Part shown: in pieces, positions 7,387 through 16,725 of the stretch
Layout of the letters: each line of letters begins with the position of its first letter
Numbering within the stretch: the first letter of the stretch is position 1
Assembly: GCA_030589895.1 (NCBI GenBank)
Contig: JAUUZQ010000033.1
Coordinates: forward strand, 1-36,703
Source of the DNA: Bacteroidales bacterium
Lineage (GTDB): Bacteria; Bacteroidota; Bacteroidia; Bacteroidales; GCA-2748055
Length of the DNA: 36,703 nt
Reading direction: 5' to 3'
Program-made: the position numbers and the translations under genes
The notes under the pieces: model-generated
What the model was told of the DNA's origin: nothing
What the model saw: the letters and a program-made list of their open reading frames with translations, nothing else
The model's database searches: none

Positions 7387-8583
7387 ATGCTAAGAAGAAT
7401 TATTCTTTTTTTACTAATAATCTCACCGATACATCTTTTCTCTCAATTGAACTACGTGAGAGGATATATTATCTACAATGACGGAACCAGAGACTCGTGT
7501 TTATTATTGAATTCAGGGATTGAAAATAAAGGTGAAGATTATGTTTTCAAACTTCTTGAAAATGACGATCCACAAGTTATGGATGTTGGGAAGATCAAAG
7601 AATTTGGAGTTGAAGGGACTATAAAATTTATTAGCGAATTTATTGCCGTTGATGTATCCAACAATCAAATAAAAGTTATTGGGGATACCTTAGACCATGC
7701 GAATATAGAATACGGTAATGCATTTCTGCTTCAATTGATTGATTCAAAAGAGGCTTCTTTATATTATTTCTATTACAAAGGGAAAGAGTACTTTTTTTAT
7801 TCAGTTGATGATTCCGGAATTCATCTTCTGGTGTATAAAAAATATTTTGTGAATGTTGCAACACGTATTGTAACAGACATATTAATTGACGATCGTTACA
7901 AGGAGCAATTAGCCACATATTTACCTTGTTCGGTGAATACTAAACTACTGTCATACTCAAGGAAATCACTTATAAAATATTTCGAAATATATATTAAAGA
8001 AAAAGGAGGATATGCTTCTGTTACAGGAGTTTCGACCAAAGCTAAGCTAAATTTTAAAATAGCCGGAACCCTGAATCAGTCATCTTTTTATATCAAAGAC
8101 GGAGATATGTTAGGTTATGACTTTGGCAAGAAGAATACTTTCTCTTATGGTGCAGAATTGGAATTTTTATTGCCATTTAACCGAAATGCCTTTGGTTTCT
8201 TTACAGAGCTTAATTATTTAAAATATTTTTCCACCTACTCAGATAATACTCCAAATTCTGAAACTGTAATAACTTATAGTTTCATAGAATTCCCAATTGG
8301 AATAGTATATAATTTCAACTTTTCCGAAAAGTTGAAATTCTTTTTTAAAGGAGCTTTTGTGGCCAACTTGATATTGGATGAATCGTCAGTCTCATTTTAT
8401 CGTCCATCTAACAGCTATGATGTACATTCTTCAGGATACGTGTTCATCGGAGGCGGAATTTCGTATTCTGTTTTCAGCGCTGAGGCAAGAATTTATTCAA
8501 GAAGGGATATAACTCAAGACCTATATCTAAGAGGTTCTGTTTATGAACAATTTTCAATCAGAATAGCATACAGGATATTTTAG
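7387..8583 (+). CDS. Predicted outer-membrane protein of unknown function
   Basis: A 398-residue protein with signal peptide MLRRIILFLLIISPIHLFSQ. The first half (about 22-190) is a soluble domain (YVRGYIIYNDGTRDSCLLLN...) of a kind seen in Bacteroidota proteins with an N-terminal 'GYI...dG....G.I' strand. The second half (about 205-398) alternates polar and aromatic residues in strands (FSYGAELEFLLPFNRNAFGFFTELNYL, YSFIEFPIGIVYNF, YVFIGGGISYSVFSAEARIY) and ends in IRIAYRIF, a C-terminal aromatic typical of outer-membrane beta-barrels. No specific function is recognised. AT content is higher than in the neighbouring peptidase genes. It stands alone on the plus strand, converging with the M28 gene. 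Confidence 0.7.
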   Translation: MLRRIILFLLIISPIHLFSQLNYVRGYIIYNDGTRDSCLLLNSGIENKGEDYVFKLLENDDPQVMDVGKIKEFGVEGTIKFISEFIAVDVSNNQIKVIGDTLDHANIEYGNAFLLQLIDSKEASLYYFYYKGKEYFFYSVDDSGIHLLVYKKYFVNVATRIVTDILIDDRYKEQLATYLPCSVNTKLLSYSRKSLIKYFEIYIKEKGGYASVTGVSTKAKLNFKIAGTLNQSSFYIKDGDMLGYDFGKKNTFSYGAELEFLLPFNRNAFGFFTELNYLKYFSTYSDNTPNSETVITYSFIEFPIGIVYNFNFSEKLKFFFKGAFVANLILDESSVSFYRPSNSYDVHSSGYVFIGGGISYSVFSAEARIYSRRDITQDLYLRGSVYEQFSIRIAYRIF

Positions 8584-8646
8584 CTTGCTAAATACGCCAG
8601 GGTCAGTACCTTTTTCATCCTCCGAAGCCTTAGCGAAGGAGGATCA

Positions 8647-8696
8647 CTTCTGCCTTTTATCTTCTACCTTTTATCTTCTACCTTTTATCTTTTACC
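8647..8696 (-). repeat. 14-bp tandem repeat containing the stop codon of the M28 peptidase gene
   Basis: On the minus strand the unit GGTA(A/G)AAGATAAAA occurs three times in full (8655-8668, 8669-8682, 8683-8696) with a partial copy at 8647-8654. The stop codon of the peptidase (8678-8680) lies in the middle unit, so the last residues VKDKR are encoded by the repeat. Confidence 0.85.
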
Positions 8697-10258
8697 TTTT
8701 TACTTTCTTCCTTGTAATATCCCTCCCGGTCCAACAAATGATCCAGATCAGCAATACCATAAACCAGAATTGCTGTGGCAATAGCTGCATGTTCCTGGTA
8801 TTCAGGAATACTTTTGTTGTACAGATCACGTTCTGTGTGCCAGATCTCATAGTAATCAAAATCATATCCTTTGGGATCTCCATTTTCAAAACCTATTGTG
8901 GGAATCCCTTTTACAGCAAACGGTCCGCTGTCAGTTCCCCAGGCTCTTTTAGGTTTTTCCCTTGGTTCACGTTTTTTTAGTTCAAGGGGAAATTCCGGAT
9001 TGATTCTGTTGATGGCTTTTGCGATAGGGACAAAGTCATCCCACATTGCTTCAGAAACACTTATTGCTTTTGGAACAGTTGGTCCACCGTCACGATTTAT
9101 CATATTTGAAACCCTATCCAGATCAGATTCGAAACGTTCTACCCAGCTTCTGGAACCATATAATCCAAATTCTTCTCCGGCCCATAATACCACAAGGATC
9201 GTCCTTTTTGGCTTTCCGCCAGCCTCCATGATCAACCTGGCTGCTTCCATGGTAGGAGTCACTCCCGATCCATCATCAACTCCTCCCGTTGCAACATCAA
9301 AGGCATCCAGATGACCGCCCATGATCACATATTCGCTGGGATATTCTGTGCCCGGTATAATGCCGATAACATTGTGGTATTTAACAGGTCCCATTTTGAA
9401 GTGGTTACGTATATCAAATTCCAGCTGGAAATAGCGACGTTCTTTTGCCATCTGGTAGATGATTTCATATTGATGCTCATCAAGTTTAATATCCGGTACA
9501 GAGGGTAGCGAATCAAAACTCATGTTGTGGAGATTTTTCCTGTCGTAGAGAACTCTGATTGGCGTGCTGGTACTTTGGATGATGCCCAAAATTCCGGCAT
9601 CACACATCTCATGGTAGAAAAGGGCAGGTTCCTCAATCTTCTCCAGAAGATCTTGTTGAGGTTTTCTTTTACCCTCATTTTCGCGGTTCTCTTCCCGAAT
9701 TTTTCGGTTCTCTTTATTGATTCGGATATTCTCTGATTTTATCGAATCCCTGATGCTATCTGCGGTTGCTGAAAAATCAATTGGCCATCCCTTGTTATTT
9801 CCTGAGATCAACACCCAGGCCCCATTTAGTTTTCCCTTCATCCTGTCGAATTCAGCTTGAGTTTTTGGTTCTATAACAACATGTCCACGTTGTACACCTT
9901 TGGTTCCTGAAGTATAGGATGGTGTAGCAAAGTGCAGATGCATACCGTTTTCAGCGATTAGTTTACCAAACCATGGACCGCGGTTAAATCCAACCGGGAG
10001 TTCTCCGACTTCATCCATGACTACTTCCATTCCCCATTCATTGAACTTGCTGGCGGCCCAGATAGATGCATTTTCATAAGCGTCGGATCCTATAAGTCTG
10101 CCACCAAATCTGTTGCAGAGGATATCTAAATGCTCCATGGAGCGGTTATCTGAATTCCCGATTTCGATGATCCGTTTAAATATTGTGTCTGTTTGAGCAT
10201 TGGAGTTAGGAGCCAGGGTAATAATGGCAAGCAGTAAGAATGATAATCTTAGTTTCAC
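8678..10258 (-). CDS. Exported M28-family metallopeptidase (carboxypeptidase Q-like aminopeptidase)
   Basis: A 526-residue protein with signal peptide (about 1-21, ending SNA). The M28 zinc site is complete: H316 in GGHLDAF, bridging D328 in GGVDDGSGV, catalytic E362 and zinc ligand E363 in WAGEEFG, D390 in NRDGG and H474 in IWHTE. Residues about 120-240 contain a PA-like insert with a charged, probably coiled segment (residues 168-210, Lys/Glu/Arg-rich). It would remove amino acids or dipeptides from peptides in the periplasm. The gene follows the S15 peptidase gene after 23 bp, so they probably form one operon. Odd point: the C-terminal VKDKR is encoded by a 14-bp tandem repeat that also holds the stop codon, so the tail may not be ancestral. 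Confidence 0.92.
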   Translation of the reverse strand: MKLRLSFLLLAIITLAPNSNAQTDTIFKRIIEIGNSDNRSMEHLDILCNRFGGRLIGSDAYENASIWAASKFNEWGMEVVMDEVGELPVGFNRGPWFGKLIAENGMHLHFATPSYTSGTKGVQRGHVVIEPKTQAEFDRMKGKLNGAWVLISGNNKGWPIDFSATADSIRDSIKSENIRINKENRKIREENRENEGKRKPQQDLLEKIEEPALFYHEMCDAGILGIIQSTSTPIRVLYDRKNLHNMSFDSLPSVPDIKLDEHQYEIIYQMAKERRYFQLEFDIRNHFKMGPVKYHNVIGIIPGTEYPSEYVIMGGHLDAFDVATGGVDDGSGVTPTMEAARLIMEAGGKPKRTILVVLWAGEEFGLYGSRSWVERFESDLDRVSNMINRDGGPTVPKAISVSEAMWDDFVPIAKAINRINPEFPLELKKREPREKPKRAWGTDSGPFAVKGIPTIGFENGDPKGYDFDYYEIWHTERDLYNKSIPEYQEHAAIATAILVYGIADLDHLLDREGYYKEESKKVKDKR

Positions 10259-10281
10259 AATCTGTTGATTTAAAGGATATT

Positions 10282-12150
10282 TTATTTCAAAAAGGAATTA
10301 TTGTATGCTTCACTTCCGCCAACAACCGGAATGCTTATTGAAGTACCATCCAGGTCAATTGTTAATTCAGTCCCGGGATCTGGCCATAAGGTGAAGTCCT
10401 TATCGCTGGAGAATATCATTAGTCCGATTTGTTGTCCGACAGGAATTATCTGGTCATCGGGCTGCAGATCGAAGGATAATTCATAGAACTTGCCCGGTTT
10501 TAAAGGTTTGCTCTCAGACAGTGATTTATAGTTCTGTGGATCTGCCCATCCCCTGGTAATAATATTGTCAGTGATTTTTGCTCTTCTGCCCTCTGTCCAT
10601 GGCAAAGAGACCATCCATACCGAAAGATTTGCAAATGCTTTGCTACTTGCCAATCTTATTGTAATTCTGGTTTTACCAGAAATATGTATGGGTTTTGTTA
10701 ACTCGGGTGTTACATAAATAAGGCGATGCTCAGTATATTCAGCCTGTGCCAGAGCTGAGCCCGAAAATGAAAAATTATCTATAAGTGTTTCAGTTCCTGG
10801 CTTTTTCTCTTGTTCTGTTGTCAGGATACCTCTCTTTGGTGCTCCTGCTTTAAGATATAATTTCACAGGTGATGCATCCGGATTTGGATAATCTGCATAA
10901 GCTGTGGGATCCGCTCTCTCATCATCTTCCCGAACTATCCAGGCAATAGGATCATCTTCAACTCCATTTTCCACACCATGCAGATATCGGGTAAACCACT
11001 TGTTCATCATCGAAAAAGGAGGAGGTCCTCCATGTCCACCCTGGTGGTAAAATATTTGTACTGGTAAGCCTTTTGCTTTTGCAGCTTCATATATTCGAAA
11101 ACTGTGAATCGGCATCACATTCCAGTCGTTGAAACCGTGAGACATCAATAGGGCAGCTTTCATGGGTTCCATGTCCAGCAAATAATCCCTGGTAGCCCAA
11201 AAATCGTTCCAGTCTCCCGTAATCCTGTCCATACCTCCTCTTAACTCTTTATCTCTGATTACTTCGTTGTTACGTTCACGTTTTGACTCGTCTCCGCTAT
11301 GAATAAAATCATAAATCACATCCATATCTTCACCCATCCATCCTCCAGGATGTCTGATCAGTCCGTTGGAGCGATAGTAATGATAATATGATGTATTGGG
11401 TGCTACAGGAATAATAGCTTCTAAGCCTTCTACTCCGGTTGTTGCAGCTGCAACAGGTAAGGTTCCTTCATAAGATGTTCCTGTCATGCCAACTTTCCCG
11501 GTTGACCAATAGGCTGTTACCTCTTCATCACCATCTCTCTCGGTATATCCTTTTGCACGGCCACATAACCAATCGATAACAGCCTTTGGTGCCAGAGATT
11601 CGTTGTCGCCACCTACTGTGGGAGACCCATCAGAAAGACCGGTACCCGGTGATGAGGAGTGTACTACAATATAGCCACGAGGCACCCAGGTCTCTACATG
11701 AGCTCTCGAAATGATAGGACGTTTGCCGCGGCGTTTGATTTCAGGCTGATGAATACGTTCCGGAGGTGTAGCACCCAGTTCATGCCTGGGATTCCAGAAG
11801 TATTTTAATGAACCGGAAGCTGTCCCTGCAAAATAAGGACTTGAGTTATAAACGATGGGGAGTTTTAAGCCATTGGTCTCTGTCTGATATGGTCTGGTGA
11901 CGTCGACATGCATGCGGTCTAATTTTCCATCACCGTCCGTATCAAATTCCGTTACAACCCACAGGTCTTCACGAATCCATTTATCCGGATCATTGAATGC
12001 AGGTACTATTTGTGCCTCTCCATTAATGAAAAAGGGTGCTGCACTATCATCTGAATTAGTTTCACTCTCCTGGGCAATGGCCGGAGATATGAGTATAAAA
12101 AGGGAAATAGCTAATGAAATTGCAATTCTAAAGTATATTGATCTTTTCAT
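10282..12150 (-). CDS. Xaa-Pro dipeptidyl-peptidase, S15 family, exported
   Basis: A 622-residue serine peptidase with an N-terminal signal peptide (about 1-27, ending PAIAQ). The nucleophile is S226 in GMTGTSYEG, the acid is D342 in SHGFNDWNV, and the base is H373 in HQGGHGGPP. The C-terminal third (about 430-622) is the jelly-roll domain of S15/CocE enzymes (ISGKTRITIRLASSK, FYELSFDLQPDDQIIPVGQQIGLMIFSSD). The early segment FDTDGDGKLDRM (70-80) has the DxDxDGxxD pattern of a calcium loop. It would release X-Pro dipeptides from peptides; a cocaine-esterase-like hydrolase is the alternative, but the length and the GTSYEG context favour the peptidase. It is the promoter-proximal gene of a two-gene peptidase operon with the M28 enzyme. 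Confidence 0.9.
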   Translation of the reverse strand: MKRSIYFRIAISLAISLFILISPAIAQESETNSDDSAAPFFINGEAQIVPAFNDPDKWIREDLWVVTEFDTDGDGKLDRMHVDVTRPYQTETNGLKLPIVYNSSPYFAGTASGSLKYFWNPRHELGATPPERIHQPEIKRRGKRPIISRAHVETWVPRGYIVVHSSSPGTGLSDGSPTVGGDNESLAPKAVIDWLCGRAKGYTERDGDEEVTAYWSTGKVGMTGTSYEGTLPVAAATTGVEGLEAIIPVAPNTSYYHYYRSNGLIRHPGGWMGEDMDVIYDFIHSGDESKRERNNEVIRDKELRGGMDRITGDWNDFWATRDYLLDMEPMKAALLMSHGFNDWNVMPIHSFRIYEAAKAKGLPVQIFYHQGGHGGPPPFSMMNKWFTRYLHGVENGVEDDPIAWIVREDDERADPTAYADYPNPDASPVKLYLKAGAPKRGILTTEQEKKPGTETLIDNFSFSGSALAQAEYTEHRLIYVTPELTKPIHISGKTRITIRLASSKAFANLSVWMVSLPWTEGRRAKITDNIITRGWADPQNYKSLSESKPLKPGKFYELSFDLQPDDQIIPVGQQIGLMIFSSDKDFTLWPDPGTELTIDLDGTSISIPVVGGSEAYNNSFLK

Positions 12151-12243
12151 AAATCATAATATTATATGTGATTCAAAGATGATATAAAATTTTATATTTA
12201 ATCTATTTGAGGAATACTATTGCGTTTTGTTAAATGAATATTC

Positions 12244-12329
12244 CGAACTTTAAACTCTGAACTCTCTGAACTCTCTGAATTCTCTGAACTCTGAATTCTC
12301 TGAACTCTGAACTTTGAACTTTGAACTCT
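12244..12329. repeat. Degenerate 7/9-bp tandem array (TGAACTC / TCTGAACTC)
   Basis: About eleven units of TGAACTC or TCTGAACTC with single-base variants (GAATTC, GAACTT), lying between the start of the S15 peptidase gene and the start of the transporter gene. Unlike the other arrays in the window it is not at a stop codon. The same heptamer recurs at 28503-28523. Confidence 0.85.
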
Positions 12330-12388
12330 TTTCCTTTTTCCTTTTCCCTTGAAAATTGTACTTTTAGAAATCTTAACATAAATATATT

Positions 12389-14614
12389 ATGGCTGAAGTT
12401 TCTAAGAAATCATTTGGTACTGCTCCTGTCTTTTTTACTGCTATATCTACCATCCTGGGAGCTATCCTCTTCTTGCGGTTTGGATTTGCAGTAGGCACAC
12501 TTGGGTTTTGGGGTGTAATTGGAATCATCCTCCTGGGGCATATGGTCACCATTCCAACCGCACTGGCTATCTCCGAATTGGCTACCAATAAGCGTGTTGA
12601 GGGTGGAGGAGAATATTTTATTATCTCCAGATCCTTTGGTTTAAATATTGGAGCAACAATTGGTTTTGCTCTGTTCTTTTCTCAAGCCATTAGCGTGGCC
12701 TTTTATATCATTGCATTTACAGAGGCATTCCAGTTCTTTTTCGATTGGGTGGCTGAGGCATTTGATTTTAATCTTCCCCGACAGGTAATCAGTTTGCCGG
12801 CCATGTTCGGACTTTCCATTCTAATTCTGAAGAAAGGGGCCAGCGTTGGAGTGAAAATGCTCTATTTTGTAGTGGCTATCCTGCTTATTTCATTGGTGAT
12901 GTTCTTCCTGGGTAAAACAGATTATGCTGCCGCAAATGATTTCTCAATCTTCAATGCAGGCTCGATGAATATTAAGGGTTCATTTTTTATTGTATTTGCC
13001 ATTATCTTTCCTGCATTTACGGGTATGACAGCAGGTGTTGGATTGTCGGGCGACCTTAAAAAACCATCGAAATCCATTCCCATGGGAACAACCCTTGCAA
13101 CAATGGTAGGTATGATTACCTATTTCTTTGTGGTCTACAAGCTGGCCTCTTCCGCGAGCATGGAAGATCTCACAGAAAATCAGTTGGTAATGGCAAAGAT
13201 TGCTTTGGGAGGAAGCTTTATTATTCCGCTTGGTCTGGCAGCTTCAACCATCTCATCTGCACTCGGATCGATAATGGTTGCTCCCCGTACCTTGCAGGCA
13301 TTGGCATTTGATAAATCTTTTCCATCAAGGCGACTTAACAGCTTTCTTTCTGCAGGAAGAGGTGAAATGAATGAGCCCTATAATGCAACAATTATAACCA
13401 TAGTGATCGCCTTTATTTTTGTGGCAATGGGAAATGTGAATTCAGTGGCTGAGATTATTTCCATGTTTTTTATGGTTACCTATGGCTCTCTCTGCCTGAT
13501 ATCATTTTTAAATCACTTCGGTTCTTCACCTTCATACCGGCCATCGTTTAAATCCCGATGGTATATTTCCCTGATTGGATTTGTTACTGCCGTGTGGATC
13601 ATGTTTAAGATCAATCCCTGGTATGCCCTTGCTTCACTTATTCTTATTGTATTGCTCTACCTATATATCAGTCATTATCACAAAGAGAGAAAAGGCCTGG
13701 TATCAATTTTTACAAATTCTCTCTTACAACTCAGCAGGAATCTGCAGGTGTATCTTCAACAGAGTAGAAAATCCAGGGGGAGCAAAGAGTGGCGACCCAG
13801 TGCGGTTTGCATTTCAGAAGATTCATTTGAAAGAGATGACGCTTTTCAGCTTATCAACTGGATCAGTCACAAATATGGTTTTGGCACCTATATCCACCTG
13901 ATTGAAAATTACTATTCAAGAGCATCGCATCTTGAATCGAAAGCTCAGCTTAAGAAACTTATCGTCAATCACAGGGGAGTGGGAAATCATGTCTATATAG
14001 ATACATTGATCTCTCCCTCATATACATCTGCAATTGCCCAGACTATTCAGTTGCCGGGTATTTCAGGGATGGAAAACAATATGTTGATCCTGGAATACGA
14101 CCGTGATGATCCGGATAACCTGGGGGGAATAGTTGACAATTACTCTTTGGTTAATGCAGGTAATTTTGATGTTTGTATACTTGGCAGCTCTCACCGTCCG
14201 ATGAATTATAAAAACGGTATTCATGTCTGGCTAAGAAGGCTGGATCAGGAGAATGCACATCTTATGATCCTCTTAAGTTTCATTATTCAGGGGCATCCGG
14301 TATGGAAGAAAAGCAGTATCAGCATCTTCCAATTGTGTAAACCGGGCATGATCAAAGAGACAAGGAAGGAGCTTGAAGATTTGATATCTGCCGGTCGCCT
14401 TCCTATCACCACAAAAAATATTCAGATTATTGAAGAGAATCAGGAGCTTAGCTATAAGGATATTGTTGATGAGAAATCGGAACAGGCTGCACTGACGATT
14501 ATTGGATTTACCGGGGAATCATTGAAACTTGGGGGTAGAAAGGTGTTTGAAGAGTATAAGAAAGAGGGGCATATGTTGTTTGTGAATGCGGCGGAAAGGA
14601 AGAAGATACAGTGA
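12389..14614 (+). CDS. SLC12-type cation-chloride cotransporter / APC-superfamily permease
   Basis: A 741-residue membrane protein. Residues about 12-430 carry roughly twelve membrane segments of the APC fold, including FGTAPVFFTAISTILGAILFLRFG at the start (a typical SLC12 first helix with the GAILFLR break), FPAFTGMTAGVGLSGDLKKPSKSIP around 200-230, and MVAPRTLQALAFDKSFP. A cytoplasmic domain of about 300 residues follows (about 440-741), as in eukaryotic Na-K-2Cl/K-Cl cotransporters and the archaeal homologue of about 740 residues. It probably moves Na+/K+ with Cl-, or amino acids; the substrate cannot be decided. It stands as a single gene, and an 8-bp repeat array starts 3 bp after its stop. 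Confidence 0.85.
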   Translation: MAEVSKKSFGTAPVFFTAISTILGAILFLRFGFAVGTLGFWGVIGIILLGHMVTIPTALAISELATNKRVEGGGEYFIISRSFGLNIGATIGFALFFSQAISVAFYIIAFTEAFQFFFDWVAEAFDFNLPRQVISLPAMFGLSILILKKGASVGVKMLYFVVAILLISLVMFFLGKTDYAAANDFSIFNAGSMNIKGSFFIVFAIIFPAFTGMTAGVGLSGDLKKPSKSIPMGTTLATMVGMITYFFVVYKLASSASMEDLTENQLVMAKIALGGSFIIPLGLAASTISSALGSIMVAPRTLQALAFDKSFPSRRLNSFLSAGRGEMNEPYNATIITIVIAFIFVAMGNVNSVAEIISMFFMVTYGSLCLISFLNHFGSSPSYRPSFKSRWYISLIGFVTAVWIMFKINPWYALASLILIVLLYLYISHYHKERKGLVSIFTNSLLQLSRNLQVYLQQSRKSRGSKEWRPSAVCISEDSFERDDAFQLINWISHKYGFGTYIHLIENYYSRASHLESKAQLKKLIVNHRGVGNHVYIDTLISPSYTSAIAQTIQLPGISGMENNMLILEYDRDDPDNLGGIVDNYSLVNAGNFDVCILGSSHRPMNYKNGIHVWLRRLDQENAHLMILLSFIIQGHPVWKKSSISIFQLCKPGMIKETRKELEDLISAGRLPITTKNIQIIEENQELSYKDIVDEKSEQAALTIIGFTGESLKLGGRKVFEEYKKEGHMLFVNAAERKKIQ

Positions 14615-14617
14615 GTT

Positions 14618-14661
14618 AATGCAACAATGCAACAATGCAACAATGCAACAATGCAATAATG
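14618..14661 (+). repeat. 8-bp tandem array AATGCAAC directly after the transporter stop
   Basis: Four perfect AATGCAAC units, a fifth as AATGCAAT and a trailing AATG, starting three bases after the TGA of the transporter gene. The unit differs by one base from the AATGCGAC unit of the array at 25425-25517, and both run in the same direction relative to the gene they follow. Confidence 0.92.
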
Positions 14662-14748
14662 ATTTAATAGAATTAGGCTGGGAAGACGTAGCATGCCAGG
14701 TCATTTAAATCGGTAGTTTAGAAAATAATTACTTAACAATAGAATACA

Positions 14749-16620
14749 ATGAACAAATTATTAGCCGGTGGATTAGCATTGTCGTTGATTGCATCTCTTT
14801 CAGGATGTGCAACTGATAAAACAGAGGAATTACCCAATATTCTATGGATTGTTAGCGAGGACAATAGTCCGTTTTTAGGTTGTTATGGGGATAGCCTGGC
14901 AACTACACCTAACCTGGATAAACTTGCTGAAAATGGTTATTTGTATACCCATGCTTATGCCAATGCACCTGTGTGTGCGCCAGCCCGGAATACGATTATA
15001 ACCGGTGTTTACGCCAATTCAAATGGCAACCAGCACATGCGCAGTCGTTATTCAAAGTCAGAAACAGTAAAATTTTACCCAACTTATTTAAGGGAGAAAG
15101 GATATTATTGTACCAACAGGGCTAAGGAAGATTATAATACGATCGGTACAGAAGGTATTTGGGATGAGTCCAGTAATAAAGCTCACTATAGTAACAGGGT
15201 AGAGGGACAGCATTTCTTTCATATAGTTAATATTGGTACCAGTCACGAGAGTTCGATCCATAAATCAATACCCACGGAAGAGTTGACTCATGATCCCGAG
15301 AAGATGGTGCTTCCTCCATACCATCCCGACACAAAGGATATGCGGCACGACTGGGCACAGTATTATGATAAAATTACTGCGATGGACAAGCAGGTTGGAG
15401 AGGTTCTTTTTCAACTTGAAGAGGATGGGCTTGCAGATAATACAATTGTATTTTATTATGGTGACCATGGTGGTGTGATTGCCAGAAGCAAACGGTATGT
15501 ATATGAATCTGGTACACATGTTCCATTTATCATTCGAATCCCTGAGAAATTTAAGGGTCTTCGACCGGGAAAAGTTGGAGCTGCAATTGATCGTTTGGTA
15601 AGTTTTGTTGACCTGGCACCAACAATGTTGAGCCTGACAGGTATTTCTATACCTGACTATATGCAGGGTAATGCCTTCTTGGGAGATCAAAAATCTGAGG
15701 ATCCACAGTATGCATTTATGTTCAGGGGAAGAATGGATGAGCGCTATGACATGTCACGTGCGGTGAGAGACGAAAAGTACCGCTATATTCATAACTATAT
15801 GCCTTACAGGGTTTATGGTCAGAAACTTGAATACCTGTGGAGAGCACCATCAATTCGCTCGTGGGAGAAAGCATTCGAAGCAGGGGAGTGCAATGATATT
15901 CAAAGTATATTCTGGAATACAAAGCCTGTTGAGGAGTTATATGATACGGAGAATGATCCATGGGAAGTAAATAATCTGGCTGATGATCCTGATTATAAAG
16001 ATGTACTTGTGCGCATGAGGAATGCCAATGTTGATTGGGTAAAATCCATTGACGATTGCGGTTTTATCCCTGAAGCAGAACTTACTGCCTTAAGCGGTGC
16101 TATGCCCCGATACGATTATGTGAGATCAGGTGCATTGGATATTGCTTCTCTGGTGGATGCAGCTGAATTTGCTACAATGGCGGGCAGTGATGATATTTCG
16201 ACACTGCTGGGATTCCTGAGCGATGAAAATAGTGCAATCCGTTATTGGGGAGCAACCGGACTTCTTATTTTGGGTGAAGAGTCGGTAGAAGCAAAAGATG
16301 AACTCATCAAAGCTTTGAATGATCCTTCAATGAGCGTACGGGTTGTTGTTGCTGAAATTTTATATGGAATAGGAGAGGAGAAATCGGCAAAAGAAGCACT
16401 TTCCTCAGTAATACTTTCAGGTGATCAGTTTGCTTGTACTCATGCTTTAAATGCAGTCGACTGCTTGAATATTAGCGACAAGGATATAGTTGATGCAGTG
16501 ATAGAGATGACAGGGAAATATGAAAATCTGAATAGAAGGAATTATGACCTGAGAGCTGCCGGCATATTGCTTAAAAAGTGGGATATTGTATTGGAGAATT
16601 CCAGTGATTTATTCGATTAG
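14749..16620 (+). CDS. Lipoprotein sulfatase with C-terminal HEAT-like repeats
   Basis: A 623-residue sulfatase. A lipoprotein signal with Cys20 (LSLIASLSGC) predicts anchoring to a membrane. The formylglycine motif CxPxR is C76-A-P-A-R (APVCAPARNTIITG), to be oxidised by an anaerobic or FGE-type enzyme not in this window. The metal site opens with SEDNSPFLGCYG (37-47) instead of the common DDxR, and continues with YYGDHGG near residue 240. The core ends near 450. Residues about 470-600 look like HEAT/PBS repeats (SAIRYWGATGLLILG, PSMSVRVVVAEILYGIG), an arrangement known in some Bacteroidota and Planctomycetes sulfatases. Likely substrate: sulfated glycan or polysaccharide. The next gene is a sulfotransferase, an unusual neighbour. 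No polysaccharide-utilisation genes (SusC/D) are adjacent. Confidence 0.92.
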   Translation: MNKLLAGGLALSLIASLSGCATDKTEELPNILWIVSEDNSPFLGCYGDSLATTPNLDKLAENGYLYTHAYANAPVCAPARNTIITGVYANSNGNQHMRSRYSKSETVKFYPTYLREKGYYCTNRAKEDYNTIGTEGIWDESSNKAHYSNRVEGQHFFHIVNIGTSHESSIHKSIPTEELTHDPEKMVLPPYHPDTKDMRHDWAQYYDKITAMDKQVGEVLFQLEEDGLADNTIVFYYGDHGGVIARSKRYVYESGTHVPFIIRIPEKFKGLRPGKVGAAIDRLVSFVDLAPTMLSLTGISIPDYMQGNAFLGDQKSEDPQYAFMFRGRMDERYDMSRAVRDEKYRYIHNYMPYRVYGQKLEYLWRAPSIRSWEKAFEAGECNDIQSIFWNTKPVEELYDTENDPWEVNNLADDPDYKDVLVRMRNANVDWVKSIDDCGFIPEAELTALSGAMPRYDYVRSGALDIASLVDAAEFATMAGSDDISTLLGFLSDENSAIRYWGATGLLILGEESVEAKDELIKALNDPSMSVRVVVAEILYGIGEEKSAKEALSSVILSGDQFACTHALNAVDCLNISDKDIVDAVIEMTGKYENLNRRNYDLRAAGILLKKWDIVLENSSDLFD

Positions 16621-16725
16621 TAGCTGAATATCTGTAATTTATCCTTTGGTATTTCTATTTTTATCAGGGGATAATTCTCTTCACTTTAATGAAGCACATA
16701 TAAGCAATTATGAACGATTTTTGGA

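Noticed and set aside
8585-8980. Plus-strand ORF of 131 codons after the outer-membrane protein gene
   Set aside because: It is antisense to the M28 peptidase, and its first part is the translated 14-bp repeat. No family resemblance.
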